Under the pieces are notes generated by a model. The model had not been told where the DNA came from. It saw only the letters and a program-made list of their open reading frames with translations, and did no database searches. This document shows positions 16,867 to 26,381 of a stretch of 49,916 nucleotides of DNA, in pieces. Positions within the stretch are counted from its first letter, which is position 1; each line of letters starts with the position of its first letter. The translations under genes were made by a program, and so were the position numbers. The stretch lies in the IMG/VR virus record IMGVR_UViG_3300042198_000175, positions 1 through 49,916 of that record. The stretch is one strand, 5' to 3'. The DNA comes from a virus.

Positions 16867-19800
16867 CTATACTCCTGTTTGTAAAGTTAAGGTTTCAGTT
16901 AAATCCACTACAGTGTCCACAAGGATTTTATCTGCAGGGAAAGTTGGAGTGAAGATTATTTGAACATTTAATCGTCCTTCCTGTTGGTCTCTAATGGAGT
17001 TGTTAGTGTCAGAGCAGATAGTAGATCCTATTCTTGTTAACCAACCGTCTCTGTATTTAGAGAAGAGGTAAGCATCACAACTAGCTGCTACTTCATCTCT
17101 TAAACCAGAGTCATTAGGTCTAGACCTAACCCACTGTAGATTTAGATAAAGGTCAGACTTAATTTGGTCTATTACTCGCATAATTGAGAAGTATCTTCTG
17201 TAGGTTCTAGACTTAGTAGTAGTTAAACCATGTAAGAATCTAAACCCATTCATGTTTTGGTCAAATAGCATAACCTCCACTCCAGCTATAGTCATACCAT
17301 TTAAGTAGCTTGGAGTTACTCTTGTATCTACAGAGCTAGCTCCTTGTACTAATCCACGACCAACAACTGCTGCAGGAGAGATGTGTGGTTCTCTTGCATA
17401 AACAAAGCCTGCATAACTACCACTTGAACCTACACCACTTGCAATAACACCATTGCCAGAAGTGAAAGTCTGGCGACCTGCCACTAGAACTACCCTCTCG
17501 TTGTTGAGTTCATCAGCTAGTAGTTGTGCTCTCTCTGGAGTTATCAGTGCAGGTAACTCGAAGATAGCTACTCTTAAACCACTTTCAACAGTTGCTCTAT
17601 TAACAGTCTCTATAGCAGTATCAAAGACTTTTTGATAAGTAGGGTCTCCGTAGTTAATTCCAGGTAAAGCAAGCGCAGCAATGTTAAAAGCTTCTAGTTC
17701 GTGAATAGCTTTTATTAAACCATTTACTAAACCAGCAGGCTGACTACTAGCTGTACCGTCAGTACCACCTTGCAGAGAGAATCTTTGCAGTACATTTAGG
17801 TTTGCAGCAGTGATAGCAGTTAAGCCCTTTTGAAATTCAGAACTTAAATTACCTAATGGAGGAGCTAATCTAGTAGGAGTAAACTTAAGAACTCTTTCAT
17901 TTAGAGTAAAGAACTTATTAGCCGCCGCCCCCCGCCTTGCAGGTTCAAAATATAGCTGTATATCAGAGGTAGAAGGAAAAGCTAAAGACCTTCCCGTACG
18001 AATATCTATGTTGTTTGACTCAACTATAATATTCCTAGACATAGAAGAGGTTAAACTACTTCTATTTGTATCAGTAATCTCCAGCAAGAATGAACTTGAG
18101 ACCTTGTTAATCTTCTGTCTACTAATACTACATAAAACTTGGTTTCCGTGAGAACCTGGAGATAGAGTCTCTAATGTCCATAGATGAGTACCGTCGTTAG
18201 AGTACAGATTGCGTCTAGCTGCTCTTGACCCGTTATAACCACCACTAAACTCAAGAGTTGAGACTTTTACCTTAGATGGGTCAGAGGAATAAGTAGTTAC
18301 TATCAGTAGTAGTCTGTTAGAGCTTTCACCACTGCTTGAGCACCTAAAACTAATACTAACTGTTGAGATTAAGTCTTTTACAACTATTTCATCTATCAGG
18401 TCACTAAAAGTAGAGTTGTTCTCAAAAGCTGTCTGAATATCTTGATAGATATCATAGTAGAGTTGACCCGCTTGGTAAGCGTCCTCAGAGTCAACTGTTT
18501 TACCACCAACTAACAAAGTTTCCTTTGCAAAAGGTACTACAAAGTAGCCCATCTTAGACAGAGGTAAAACTTTCTCACCTTGCTCACCCCACAACAAGTC
18601 TATACCAATCCAATTAGATGAAAGGATAATTGGACCTGCTTGTACTGCTGGTCTAGTGTAATAATGGAAAGGTCTAAAGTAACCACCGTCATCTTCTGTA
18701 AGTAAGAAGTAAGAGTCGATGACATACTCACCATAACCATCGCTGTATACTTCCTGCATAGAAAGGTAGTCATCTGCAAGACTTGCACCCACTAGATCAC
18801 TTGGAGTGTCAAAGGTATAACCTATGACGTACTGCGCTTTCTCTGGAAAAGCAATTCTCACTCCGTCAAACTGGTCTTCTTCTCTAAAAACTGTAACTAC
18901 AGAGTTTTGAGGTACATCGTTAAAATCAATAGATCCGTCTATCCTTACTAACCAAGTCCCAACTTGATCAGTATTATCATCTCCAACAGTAATAGATTCT
19001 ATACCATAAACTCTGTTGTTGATCAAAAGTTTATCTTCACCAGGAACTAAACCTTCCGAACCGCCGACACCAAAGTTTCCAGAAATAAGTATTTCATTAA
19101 TTGGCTCTTCATTATTACTACCCTCAATGGTATTAGTAGATACTAAGTAAGGTATTAGAGTTACTTCTGCATCCTTTGGTAAAGAATGTAGAATACCTGG
19201 CTTTTCTATTACAGTAGTCAGTAAACCATCATTAAAGGTTAGATCGTCGCCAGTTTGTTTATAAACAACTCCATTTATCAGTAAGTCATACTTTGCTAAT
19301 TTATTAGTAGTAGACCCTAACCAAGTAGAAATATCAGTTCTAATATCAACACTGATTAGTGTTTCACCCTCATTCACACTTTGATGTAACCGACCTGTAA
19401 CAGACATTGGGTGTAGAAGATTACACTTTACTAACACCCCATGATGTGTATTACTTAACTCAAAAGGCTTAGAAGCAATTAAAATGCTATCATTATCCTT
19501 CTTAAAAGCATAGCCGGGGGAAATTAAAGGAAGAAGTTTAGGCAAGTCTAGTTCAGATTTTGAGATAGTAGCAATCTGATAACCTGGTATATTAGACCTT
19601 AAGAAACGTAACTCTATACTTAGGTCTTCACCAACTGCCACACCATCAACTATGACGGGTACTTGACCTGGGATTAGCTGCCCCCCACCCTGCACAGCTT
19701 CAGTAATATGGTAGCTAAATCTACCAACACCTCTAAAAGTTGGGTGTAGAAGTCTAGATTTTCTACTTCTTACAGGGGAGTAAGTAGAGTTAAACTCAAT

Positions 19801-20205
19801 TACCTCCCCTAGGTAGTCAATCTCAAACTCATGCCCAATTGCTCTGTAGCTAGACGGTAGAAAGGAGTTACCTTCAACTCGGTAGCCTACAGTTGGTGCA
19901 AAGCTAGGATTTCCAGTAGAATCCTCAATCTTGGCGGTCGAGGCGTTAGCTGAGGCTGAAGCCCTTGCAATAGTAAAAGAAGACTGTCCATTTTGTACAG
20001 CTTGCTGAACAAATATAGACCCAGGAGAGTTATCTAATCCATACAAAGCGGAAAATTCTTGCATAGAGTCGATATTAGTAGGAAGCTCAGACCCCTTGCT
20101 AAAAGTAGAAGCAACCCCAATTCTATTTCTCCACCTTTGCTGTGGAGTTGGGGAAGACAAGACCCTTTCCGAAAAAACAATACTAGGGTATTTTAATTCA
20201 GACAT
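16867..20205 (-). CDS. Tail sheath protein (oversized)
   Basis: This forms the contractile outer cylinder of the tail. The N-terminal 90 residues follow the sheath pattern: YPSIVFSERVLSSPTPQQRW, then GVASTFSKGSELPTNIDSMQ with EFSALYGLDN, then FVQQAVQNGQSSFTIARA. The C-terminal quarter is also typical, with LNGMTIAGVEVMLF, RRYFSIMRVIDQIKSDL, a DEVAASCDAYLFSKYRDGWL region and the closing IIFTPTFPADKILVDTVVDL strands. At 1112 residues it is much longer than most sheaths. The extra length lies in the middle (about residues 150-700), which reads as several inserted beta-rich domains and would decorate the tail surface. A 160-base gap upstream separates it from the neck genes and probably contains its promoter. 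Confidence 0.85.
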   Translation of the reverse strand: MSELKYPSIVFSERVLSSPTPQQRWRNRIGVASTFSKGSELPTNIDSMQEFSALYGLDNSPGSIFVQQAVQNGQSSFTIARASASANASTAKIEDSTGNPSFAPTVGYRVEGNSFLPSSYRAIGHEFEIDYLGEVIEFNSTYSPVRSRKSRLLHPTFRGVGRFSYHITEAVQGGGQLIPGQVPVIVDGVAVGEDLSIELRFLRSNIPGYQIATISKSELDLPKLLPLISPGYAFKKDNDSILIASKPFELSNTHHGVLVKCNLLHPMSVTGRLHQSVNEGETLISVDIRTDISTWLGSTTNKLAKYDLLINGVVYKQTGDDLTFNDGLLTTVIEKPGILHSLPKDAEVTLIPYLVSTNTIEGSNNEEPINEILISGNFGVGGSEGLVPGEDKLLINNRVYGIESITVGDDNTDQVGTWLVRIDGSIDFNDVPQNSVVTVFREEDQFDGVRIAFPEKAQYVIGYTFDTPSDLVGASLADDYLSMQEVYSDGYGEYVIDSYFLLTEDDGGYFRPFHYYTRPAVQAGPIILSSNWIGIDLLWGEQGEKVLPLSKMGYFVVPFAKETLLVGGKTVDSEDAYQAGQLYYDIYQDIQTAFENNSTFSDLIDEIVVKDLISTVSISFRCSSSGESSNRLLLIVTTYSSDPSKVKVSTLEFSGGYNGSRAARRNLYSNDGTHLWTLETLSPGSHGNQVLCSISRQKINKVSSSFLLEITDTNRSSLTSSMSRNIIVESNNIDIRTGRSLAFPSTSDIQLYFEPARRGAAANKFFTLNERVLKFTPTRLAPPLGNLSSEFQKGLTAITAANLNVLQRFSLQGGTDGTASSQPAGLVNGLIKAIHELEAFNIAALALPGINYGDPTYQKVFDTAIETVNRATVESGLRVAIFELPALITPERAQLLADELNNERVVLVAGRQTFTSGNGVIASGVGSSGSYAGFVYAREPHISPAAVVGRGLVQGASSVDTRVTPSYLNGMTIAGVEVMLFDQNMNGFRFLHGLTTTKSRTYRRYFSIMRVIDQIKSDLYLNLQWVRSRPNDSGLRDEVAASCDAYLFSKYRDGWLTRIGSTICSDTNNSIRDQQEGRLNVQIIFTPTFPADKILVDTVVDLTETLTLQTGV

Positions 20206-20365
20206 GTAAAATCGCTCACTTAAAATATAATTTTTGAAGGCTTACTAGCAAAAATTGATGTATTCTCGCTTTCTTCCTTTTTTGTTCTAATAACTAAGTA
20301 ACTAATCTAAACTTACTTTGATATTTTTTAGACTACAACAAAAAAAAATAGCTGCCCCGCCGCCC
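20206..20365 (-). promoter_or_regulatory. Intergenic region upstream of the sheath gene, probable promoter
   Basis: This is 160 AT-rich bases in an otherwise tightly packed leftward operon. On the minus strand there are TA-rich blocks (for example TTATATTTTAAG about 20 bases before the ATG), loosely like the TATATAAAG found upstream of the capsid gene. I cannot identify a confident -35/-10 pair. The promoter role is inferred from the gap and the need for high sheath expression. Confidence 0.3.
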
Positions 20366-21256
20366 TTAACTCTCTTGGATGTTAACGTCTCTAATTAAAC
20401 CTCTTTCAAAGAAAGTATTCTTTTGAGTACTAAAGCTTTCAAAGCAATCATAGTGACAAATAAAATAAGAAGTATGAAAAACTAAGTTTGAGCTGTCAGT
20501 ATACCAGTTAGTAGTAGGATAATCTACAAACTCTATTGTGGGGTTCTTAACAGCAAAAGGTCTTAAGACAGTTAAACTTCTAACAACTTTTACTAGTAAG
20601 TCTGTCCACAGTCTTAATATCCTCTCAGCAGGATTAGTAAAAATAGTTAAGTTACTTGATAACCCCAAAGTTGACTCTACTATTTTCTCAGAGTAAGGAT
20701 CTTCACCCTCCTCTATCTCATTACCATAGGTATCATCTAAAAACTCACCTAGAGTTCTCGTTTCAGAAGGAACATTTCCATCTTTAAACTGTACAACTCT
20801 ACTAGGTTGGTCAGCTAACCATAGGTAATCTTCAGAGCTAGGGTCTAAGATATCAGATTCTATTTGGATAGGAGCGTTAAAACTAGCGTCTTGGTAAAAT
20901 AACTGAACTACTAACCAAAACTTAGACTGAACAGCATAATTCTGGTCACCGTATCTTCCTAAGTAGTAGTCTGAGTATCGAACAGAAACAGGTTCAGATG
21001 ACCCTAGAGAATAAGAACTGCTTTTTTGTCTGAAGTTACTAGATAGGGGAAATACAGCAAGGGTCAGCCCCGGCTCTATAAGCTCAGTACCAGCAAAATC
21101 TCTAGCAGAATTAATCCTCACAGGTTCAGTAGTGGGTGTCTCACCAATAATAACTGGTGGGTAAATCTGACTAGTAACAACATCAGGGTGTGTTAAAATA
21201 GCGTTTAAAAGAGCTAAAGGAATCTGTTCGTGATTTGGTGGGTAAAAGTCTGACAT
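20366..21256 (-). CDS. Unrecognised neck/connector candidate (296 aa)
   Basis: This is a soluble protein of mixed alpha/beta character with several aromatic-rich strands (for example NYAVQSKFWLVVQLFYQDAS). It starts one base after the stop of the 534-aa gene. It lies between the capsid genes and the sheath, where phages encode head-completion, neck and tail-terminator proteins. No specific motif is visible. A tail-terminator or neck role is possible, but the length exceeds that of most tail terminators. The function is inferred from position only. Confidence 0.6.
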   Translation of the reverse strand: MSDFYPPNHEQIPLALLNAILTHPDVVTSQIYPPVIIGETPTTEPVRINSARDFAGTELIEPGLTLAVFPLSSNFRQKSSSYSLGSSEPVSVRYSDYYLGRYGDQNYAVQSKFWLVVQLFYQDASFNAPIQIESDILDPSSEDYLWLADQPSRVVQFKDGNVPSETRTLGEFLDDTYGNEIEEGEDPYSEKIVESTLGLSSNLTIFTNPAERILRLWTDLLVKVVRSLTVLRPFAVKNPTIEFVDYPTTNWYTDSSNLVFHTSYFICHYDCFESFSTQKNTFFERGLIRDVNIQES

Positions 21257-21257
21257 T

Positions 21258-22862
21258 TTAAGCTCTAAACTCTATCTCATTAGTTTCATCAATAATATTC
21301 TGCCAAGTCTTACTTCTCTTAGTTCTTTTAATAACTATTGGATTAGCAGTAGAAGCTGAGTTGACAATCGCTCCACTAGTCAAAACAGTACACTCAGTTC
21401 TAATAGACTTTGGTTGAGAGCTAAATAGAGAATAAGGACCAGCTAAATTACCAGTAGCTATCTCTATGTCAGCAGGTATTTCTAAAATGTCTAGAATAAT
21501 ATAAGTATTAATCCTTGAGAGAGTCCAAGCTATTAACTCTATCCCTGCGGTAGGATTAGTAACATTAGGTGGATCGTTACGAATAATAGCCCCAGATAAT
21601 CCTGTTTGGTTACGATTGTAGGAAGCAGCTAGTAGTAAGCTAGTGGCAACTTGGGAGTACCTTAGTTCATCTAACTCTTCTTGCCTCTCATCTTGTGTAA
21701 TTCTCTCTATTACAATCTCTTTTAAGTCAGCATCATTTTCTTCTGATGGTGCTGCTAGATTCCAAACTTGAGTTCTAATTTTTAGAACAGCACTAGCTGG
21801 AGCCGGAACTCCTGCTTTTTTACGAATATAAATAACGGTTGGTTCAGTATAGTTTTTTGCTGAAAGGGCTGCTGACCGTTGGTCACGTTGATAAATAATC
21901 AACCCATTAACTGTCAGGGGCTTCTTATCATAGTTCGTTACCCCCCAGGATATAGGAGCTATACCAGTAGCAAGGGAGTCTCTTATTAACTCAAGTCTAA
22001 TAGAAAGTGAACAAGCAACTACTCCATTAGCTTGAGTTCTAGGATAAAAAGCTAGTGCATGACTGTCATCAAAGTTACCCGTCTGGAAGGCTAACTGAGC
22101 TACTGCTACTAGAGAGTTAGTAGTTAAACCTAGCATTAAACTGTTAATTGAGTCGGCTAAGTCTGTAACTATCTGTGCAGAGGTTATAATACCAGCATAA
22201 TCTTTCACCTTTACCCAGGTTGGTGTTACTCCTACAGACAGCCAACTAACTTCTACTAATTCGTTTTCCGCTAATGTACGCTCTTCAGACCGAAAGATAA
22301 ACTGAGGTGTAACTAGCTCTTCTTCAGATTTAAGAGAACCAGCCTGACTAATTTCATAGCTTATGCAGACTCTATCTAAATCAGCAAGAGCATTTATCTC
22401 TATTTGTTTAGCGTGTTCAGCCTGTTCAGGTATTTGTGCTAACTGACCAATTAAAATACTAGCTGTCAGAGCCGCACTTACTCTTCTTATCCCATCTGAG
22501 AATAAGTTTCTGTTCTGCCGCCCCGCTAACTCTCTCTCAGGATCAGCATACATTACCTCTTTTACTTCTGTTAACCCAGCAAAGATATAACTCTGTTTAC
22601 CATCTTTCTTCCGAGCTGATGCTAAAATTAAGGCTATCCTAGGGTCTGCTTGTGTAGTAATTAACTGGAAAATCTCTAGCGCCGTTCTTCTCTTTAAAAG
22701 AACAGAAAAGCTTTTTACCATCCCAACCATTTCGGCTAACTCAGGTGAAGCAGCTAAAATCTGTTCCTCCGTTAAACTTGCTGCTTCCTCAGATGAGATT
22801 GTACTATTTATTCCATTAGCCTGCGGATAACTGAATCTATCAGCAAAGTTTAACGTTGTCAT
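21258..22862 (-). CDS. Unrecognised head/neck structural candidate (534 aa)
   Basis: The N-terminal 190 residues are helical and Ala/Leu/Glu-rich (ISSEEAASLTEEQILAASPE, and later ALTASILIGQLAQIPEQAEH). The remainder is rich in strands with many Ile, Val and Thr. There is no catalytic signature, signal peptide or membrane helix. It sits 3 bases after the 210-aa gene and 1 base before the 296-aa gene, forming a tight three-gene cluster between the capsid and tail sheath. A connector, neck or decoration role is inferred. I do not recognise the family. Confidence 0.6.
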   Translation of the reverse strand: MTTLNFADRFSYPQANGINSTISSEEAASLTEEQILAASPELAEMVGMVKSFSVLLKRRTALEIFQLITTQADPRIALILASARKKDGKQSYIFAGLTEVKEVMYADPERELAGRQNRNLFSDGIRRVSAALTASILIGQLAQIPEQAEHAKQIEINALADLDRVCISYEISQAGSLKSEEELVTPQFIFRSEERTLAENELVEVSWLSVGVTPTWVKVKDYAGIITSAQIVTDLADSINSLMLGLTTNSLVAVAQLAFQTGNFDDSHALAFYPRTQANGVVACSLSIRLELIRDSLATGIAPISWGVTNYDKKPLTVNGLIIYQRDQRSAALSAKNYTEPTVIYIRKKAGVPAPASAVLKIRTQVWNLAAPSEENDADLKEIVIERITQDERQEELDELRYSQVATSLLLAASYNRNQTGLSGAIIRNDPPNVTNPTAGIELIAWTLSRINTYIILDILEIPADIEIATGNLAGPYSLFSSQPKSIRTECTVLTSGAIVNSASTANPIVIKRTKRSKTWQNIIDETNEIEFRA

Positions 22863-22865
22863 CTC

Positions 22866-23498
22866 CTACCCCTCCCCCTTTTCTATATCTTGGAGTATAC
22901 GATTACACTCTGCAACTACCGGGGCAAGTGAAGAGTATTTTTCTCTTATGTACTGAACAAACTCAAGAGGGAATGGTTCTCTTAACTCCAGCTCACCTAG
23001 GAATTTTACTATACTTCTCCAGTTATAGTTTTTAGGAAGAGAGGCTCTTAATTCTTGGTCAAAGTAAGCCTGCATCTCTGCTTCCTTATCTTCTACTTCC
23101 TGGGAGGCATCATATGTACTACTATGATCAGAACCTGGATACCATGAGTTTAATAACTCATCCCCTTCCTTAGCATACTCCTTGTACACTTCATTCACAG
23201 GGTCTACCTTAGCATCCTCAAACATAGGAGTTGCTAATAAATCTTCCTCTTTCTGAGCAGATTTACTCTCTGTTACATCAAACTCTGGTAGGACATCCTC
23301 AAAGTACACTTGATTGTAAGAAAGTGGTTCAGAAGGATCAGTATCAGTTACTAGTACAAAACAATTAGCGATCGGAGAGCTTAAGATACGCTGGGCATCA
23401 GCATCAAAAAGGTGAAGCCGGTCTCCCGCCTCCACCTTTACAGCTCTCCCGCCTAATTTAATCATCGCTGGTTTACTTGCAAAAAGGCGGTAAGACAT
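22866..23498 (-). CDS. Unrecognised acidic head-region protein (210 aa)
   Basis: The first 50 residues are a compact beta-type segment (KPAMIKLGGRAVKVEAGDRL). A long, very acidic and probably disordered middle (about 70-140, many Glu and Asp) follows, then a helical C-terminus. The initial segment resembles the small beta domains at the start of head-completion or decoration proteins, but the match is generic. It is first in a tight cluster with the next two leftward genes. A head-completion role is inferred from position. Confidence 0.58.
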   Translation of the reverse strand: MSYRLFASKPAMIKLGGRAVKVEAGDRLHLFDADAQRILSSPIANCFVLVTDTDPSEPLSYNQVYFEDVLPEFDVTESKSAQKEEDLLATPMFEDAKVDPVNEVYKEYAKEGDELLNSWYPGSDHSSTYDASQEVEDKEAEMQAYFDQELRASLPKNYNWRSIVKFLGELELREPFPLEFVQYIREKYSSLAPVVAECNRILQDIEKGEG

Positions 23499-23563
23499 TT
23501 TTTTTCTATTTCAAGTTTACTTCTTTTGAGCCTACTTTTCTCACTTATTTAGCTTACAGCTAA

Positions 23564-24358
23564 TTAAGGATTAATTACATTATTAATCAGTACCAACTCA
23601 CTAGTAGCAGTCTTCAACTCTAACTTACCATTGTCCACACCACCAACAATAGGTTGATAGTCTAGAACTAAAGTAGCGATGTGTAGGGTAGCACAATCCC
23701 TAAAGAGTGCTTTAGAGTTGCTGTTTGTGAAAGGAGGGTACTTGGTGTCAATGTAAACCTTCTGCTCTACTTCATCAACTTTGAAATTGTCCACAGTAAT
23801 CTTGCTATGGGTATTTCCTCCTAAAGTTCTATTCTTACCACCTTGAGCTGAAACTGGTGGAGCCTCAAAAACAGGGTCAAATAATTGCCATAGGCTTCCT
23901 ACACGCTTGTAGAAAGTGTCAACTACAAAGTACTCACCTTGGTCATAACCCTGTGCTAGGTAATCACCAGCCCCAACTGCATCTCCATTAGCTCTAGTAG
24001 TAACAGTAGAGGGAGATGTACCACGATTGATAATCCCCCATCTACGAGAGGGATTAAGCAAAACGTAGAAATAGTTTAAGCCTGCTACTCTACTAGTGGT
24101 AGGAACAGGAACGTTAACAGCTTGAGCTAAGTAAGATAGTTGACCATCTAAGTATGCTGAACCAGCAGTCACGTTGACAGTTTGCTCAATAGTAGCATCT
24201 GGGTTGGTAGAGTTAGCCGCCGGAGTCCAGCTTGCAACTAAACCAGAGTAGATTGAAGAAAACGGATAGTAAGATAGACCTACTCCACGAATACTAGGAA
24301 AAATATCCTTTACAAAACGAAAACCAGGCGCTACTTTTTGATTAATCAGGGTGCTCAT
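23564..24358 (-). CDS. Probable virion (head decoration or capsid-associated) protein
   Basis: This 264-residue protein is encoded directly downstream of the major capsid gene, separated by a terminator-like hairpin. It is all-beta in appearance, rich in Asn, Thr, Gly, Ser and Val, with many strand-turn-strand units (for example QTVNVTAGSAYLDGQLSYLA). There is no signal peptide. Genes directly after the capsid gene often encode decoration or cement proteins, but those are usually shorter. Motifs are absent, so the call is contextual. A fibre-like head appendage is an alternative. Confidence 0.5.
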   Translation of the reverse strand: MSTLINQKVAPGFRFVKDIFPSIRGVGLSYYPFSSIYSGLVASWTPAANSTNPDATIEQTVNVTAGSAYLDGQLSYLAQAVNVPVPTTSRVAGLNYFYVLLNPSRRWGIINRGTSPSTVTTRANGDAVGAGDYLAQGYDQGEYFVVDTFYKRVGSLWQLFDPVFEAPPVSAQGGKNRTLGGNTHSKITVDNFKVDEVEQKVYIDTKYPPFTNSNSKALFRDCATLHIATLVLDYQPIVGGVDNGKLELKTATSELVLINNVINP

Positions 24359-24392
24359 TTCTGTTACCTAAGATTTAGATATTATTTTTGAT

Positions 24393-24442
24393 AAAAAAAA
24401 CTTTTTTACTACTTGTTAGCTACCTTTTTGTAACTAACAAGT
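24393..24442 (-). terminator. Terminator-like hairpin after the major capsid gene
   Basis: A perfect 9-bp stem (24411-24419 with 24434-24442) has a 14-base loop. On the minus strand it is followed after ten bases by eight T residues. The gap between stem and T-run is longer than ideal, so termination may be partial and would lower downstream expression relative to capsid. Confidence 0.55.
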
Positions 24443-24470
24443 CGTAAAAACTAACTGCTAACTTCTAGTA

Positions 24471-25805
24471 CTAGAATGTACCGTAATTGAGGTTAGCCTG
24501 CAGGATAAACTTAGTCTTCAGCTCATCTGGTTCACATACATCGAGAAGAGAAATCCAGTGGGGATAGATAACTACCGGCAGGAAAGCGTCGCCTAACTGC
24601 ATTGTTCTTCCTGCTGGAGCGGGGGGCTCAGACATACCAGAAACTCTCATGAACATACCAGGAGATCCATCCGGCGCTTCACCACTACAGTGATAAGTAA
24701 ACCCAAGTCTTGCAGATGGGTCACTAGCAGAACCAGATGCAACCAGCGCTACTTTGTTAGCAGGCCAGAAGGTTTGAATCTCACCAGTTACTGGGTCTCT
24801 ATACAAACCATCCATTAGTTTAATGTTCAAGCCAGCTATTGAGGTAATGTCCCCACCAGCACCAAAGGTGATGAAAGAAGCAGGAGCAGTACCATTAGTA
24901 GCTAATGCATTACCACTTACTGTTTGTGTATCTCCACCTGTTCCACTAATTCTCTGATGGTTGTTAATTACAATTCCAGGAACGTTCATCAAAGACTTGA
25001 TGTACTCATTCTCCATGATCACAGTCATGAGGTCAGAGGACATTACAATAGTGTTGAATCTGTTCTTGTTGGTCTTGTACAAATACTGTTTTAGCAGTCT
25101 TAAGCAACCTATCAAGTCAGCTCTGGGGTCAGTCCAACTTACACCAGCACGACCGTCAGTAGACCTAAACATCAATGCTTCTGGACGACCCTTATCATTT
25201 GTCAAAGCTTTTGCTGCTTTGTAAGGAGTACCAGCAATGTCTGCTGCAGCTTCTACTGTGGAGTTAAAGCCATCATAGCTAAAGTAGTTATGTGCAGGAA
25301 TGTTAGTAGAAACATCAATTGCTACACCAGAGCGTGGGTCTGTGTACTTTATACCACCTAGAAGGGTTTTTGCTCTGAATAGGTCTTTAGTTCTAGCATG
25401 GCGGTTTACAAGCTGCTGAACTCTTCTTTGTACTAGCTCTTCAGGACCCCAAGCCTGGTTCATAGTTCCTGGCTTTCTGAGCTGGTTAATCAAATGCTGC
25501 TCAATAAAGTCGTCTTCTCTGACTACTGCAGGGATAGCAGTCATCGATCTAATACGGTTTGGCTCTAAGAACCCACCATTCGGTACAGCAAACCGAACGA
25601 TTGGCATAATGCCCAACCCTTCAATGATTTGCTCAACTACTATAATCCGCTCTTGGATGTTAATATCTGGAAATAGGTCTGTTAGAGGTGTAATCTCTAG
25701 CTGCTCAAAAGAGCGAGCCAACATTGTTAGCTGTAAGGAACCAAGAGCAGGAATGTCACCAATATAACCCCACTCCGTCACCTTAGCTTCAAATTCATTA
25801 GCCAT
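24471..25805 (-). CDS. Major capsid protein (lambda gpE-like HK97-fold family)
   Basis: This is the main shell protein of the head. The 444-residue sequence has family-E features: an N-terminal LTMLARSFEQLEITPLTDLF segment, the RIIVVEQIIEGLGIMPIVRF strand-helix, a VREDDFIEQHLINQLRKPGT region, and the conserved RAKTLLGGIKYTDPRSGVAI block (residues about 142-161), which resembles the family element ending in a G-x-I/V strand. The C-terminus has the expected strand-rich pattern (VSGMSEPPAPAGRTMQLGDA). It lies directly after the protease/scaffold gene, as in lambda and Mu. AAGGA lies upstream of the ATG, and a TATATAAAG-like sequence further upstream may belong to its own promoter. Confidence 0.85.
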   Translation of the reverse strand: MANEFEAKVTEWGYIGDIPALGSLQLTMLARSFEQLEITPLTDLFPDINIQERIIVVEQIIEGLGIMPIVRFAVPNGGFLEPNRIRSMTAIPAVVREDDFIEQHLINQLRKPGTMNQAWGPEELVQRRVQQLVNRHARTKDLFRAKTLLGGIKYTDPRSGVAIDVSTNIPAHNYFSYDGFNSTVEAAADIAGTPYKAAKALTNDKGRPEALMFRSTDGRAGVSWTDPRADLIGCLRLLKQYLYKTNKNRFNTIVMSSDLMTVIMENEYIKSLMNVPGIVINNHQRISGTGGDTQTVSGNALATNGTAPASFITFGAGGDITSIAGLNIKLMDGLYRDPVTGEIQTFWPANKVALVASGSASDPSARLGFTYHCSGEAPDGSPGMFMRVSGMSEPPAPAGRTMQLGDAFLPVVIYPHWISLLDVCEPDELKTKFILQANLNYGTF

Positions 25806-25853
25806 TACTATTTTTCCTTATCACTTTATATAAACTTTCTCTTCTCTGGTAGC

Positions 25854-26381
25854 TTATCTTTGGAATCTACTCTTTCTTAACTCAGAGTAAATCTCTTCAT
25901 TCTGCTCAATCACTTTCAAATAAGGATTAACAAATGAAGTCTCACTGGCTATCGTCTCAGCATCTACAGAACCTTGCTGCTCAGAGTATCTTTCTTGATT
26001 AGCATGAGCTCTTTTCTGTAGCTTTTCCCAAAACTGATTAATTTGCTCTCTGTTCAAAGAACCAGTCTTTAACACCTCAGAAAAGGTTTCTTTAGTTTCA
26101 GAAGAAACGTTAAGGTGCTGTAGCCTCTCTAGCATAATCTCTTGATCTCTAGCATTTAGTCTGCTAGTAGCTTCAGATAAGTTCTGCTCAAGCATTTCAT
26201 ACTTTTTCTTTAAGTCTTCATATGCCATTGTCATGTTTACTAACTTTTCAGATAAGTTATAAACTTCTACTGGAGTAACACTAGCTACCGCAGCTTCTTC
26301 TTTCCGAGCAACTAGCTTTTCTTGTACAGCTAGTTCTTTTTCTGCTACTAATGGTTGAGTTTGTTGTTGTTCCGTTGTCAT
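25854..26381 (-). CDS. Possible nested scaffold protein (internal start of the protease gene)
   Basis: An in-frame ATG at codon 186 of the protease gene opens a 175-residue polypeptide beginning MTTEQQQTQPLVAEK. It covers only the charged helical scaffold half. Mu expresses its scaffold (Z) from an analogous internal start in gene I. Here the domain boundary coincides with the Met, but no clear Shine-Dalgarno precedes it, so this is a hypothesis. Confidence 0.35.
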   Translation of the reverse strand: MTTEQQQTQPLVAEKELAVQEKLVARKEEAAVASVTPVEVYNLSEKLVNMTMAYEDLKKKYEMLEQNLSEATSRLNARDQEIMLERLQHLNVSSETKETFSEVLKTGSLNREQINQFWEKLQKRAHANQERYSEQQGSVDAETIASETSFVNPYLKVIEQNEEIYSELRKSRFQR

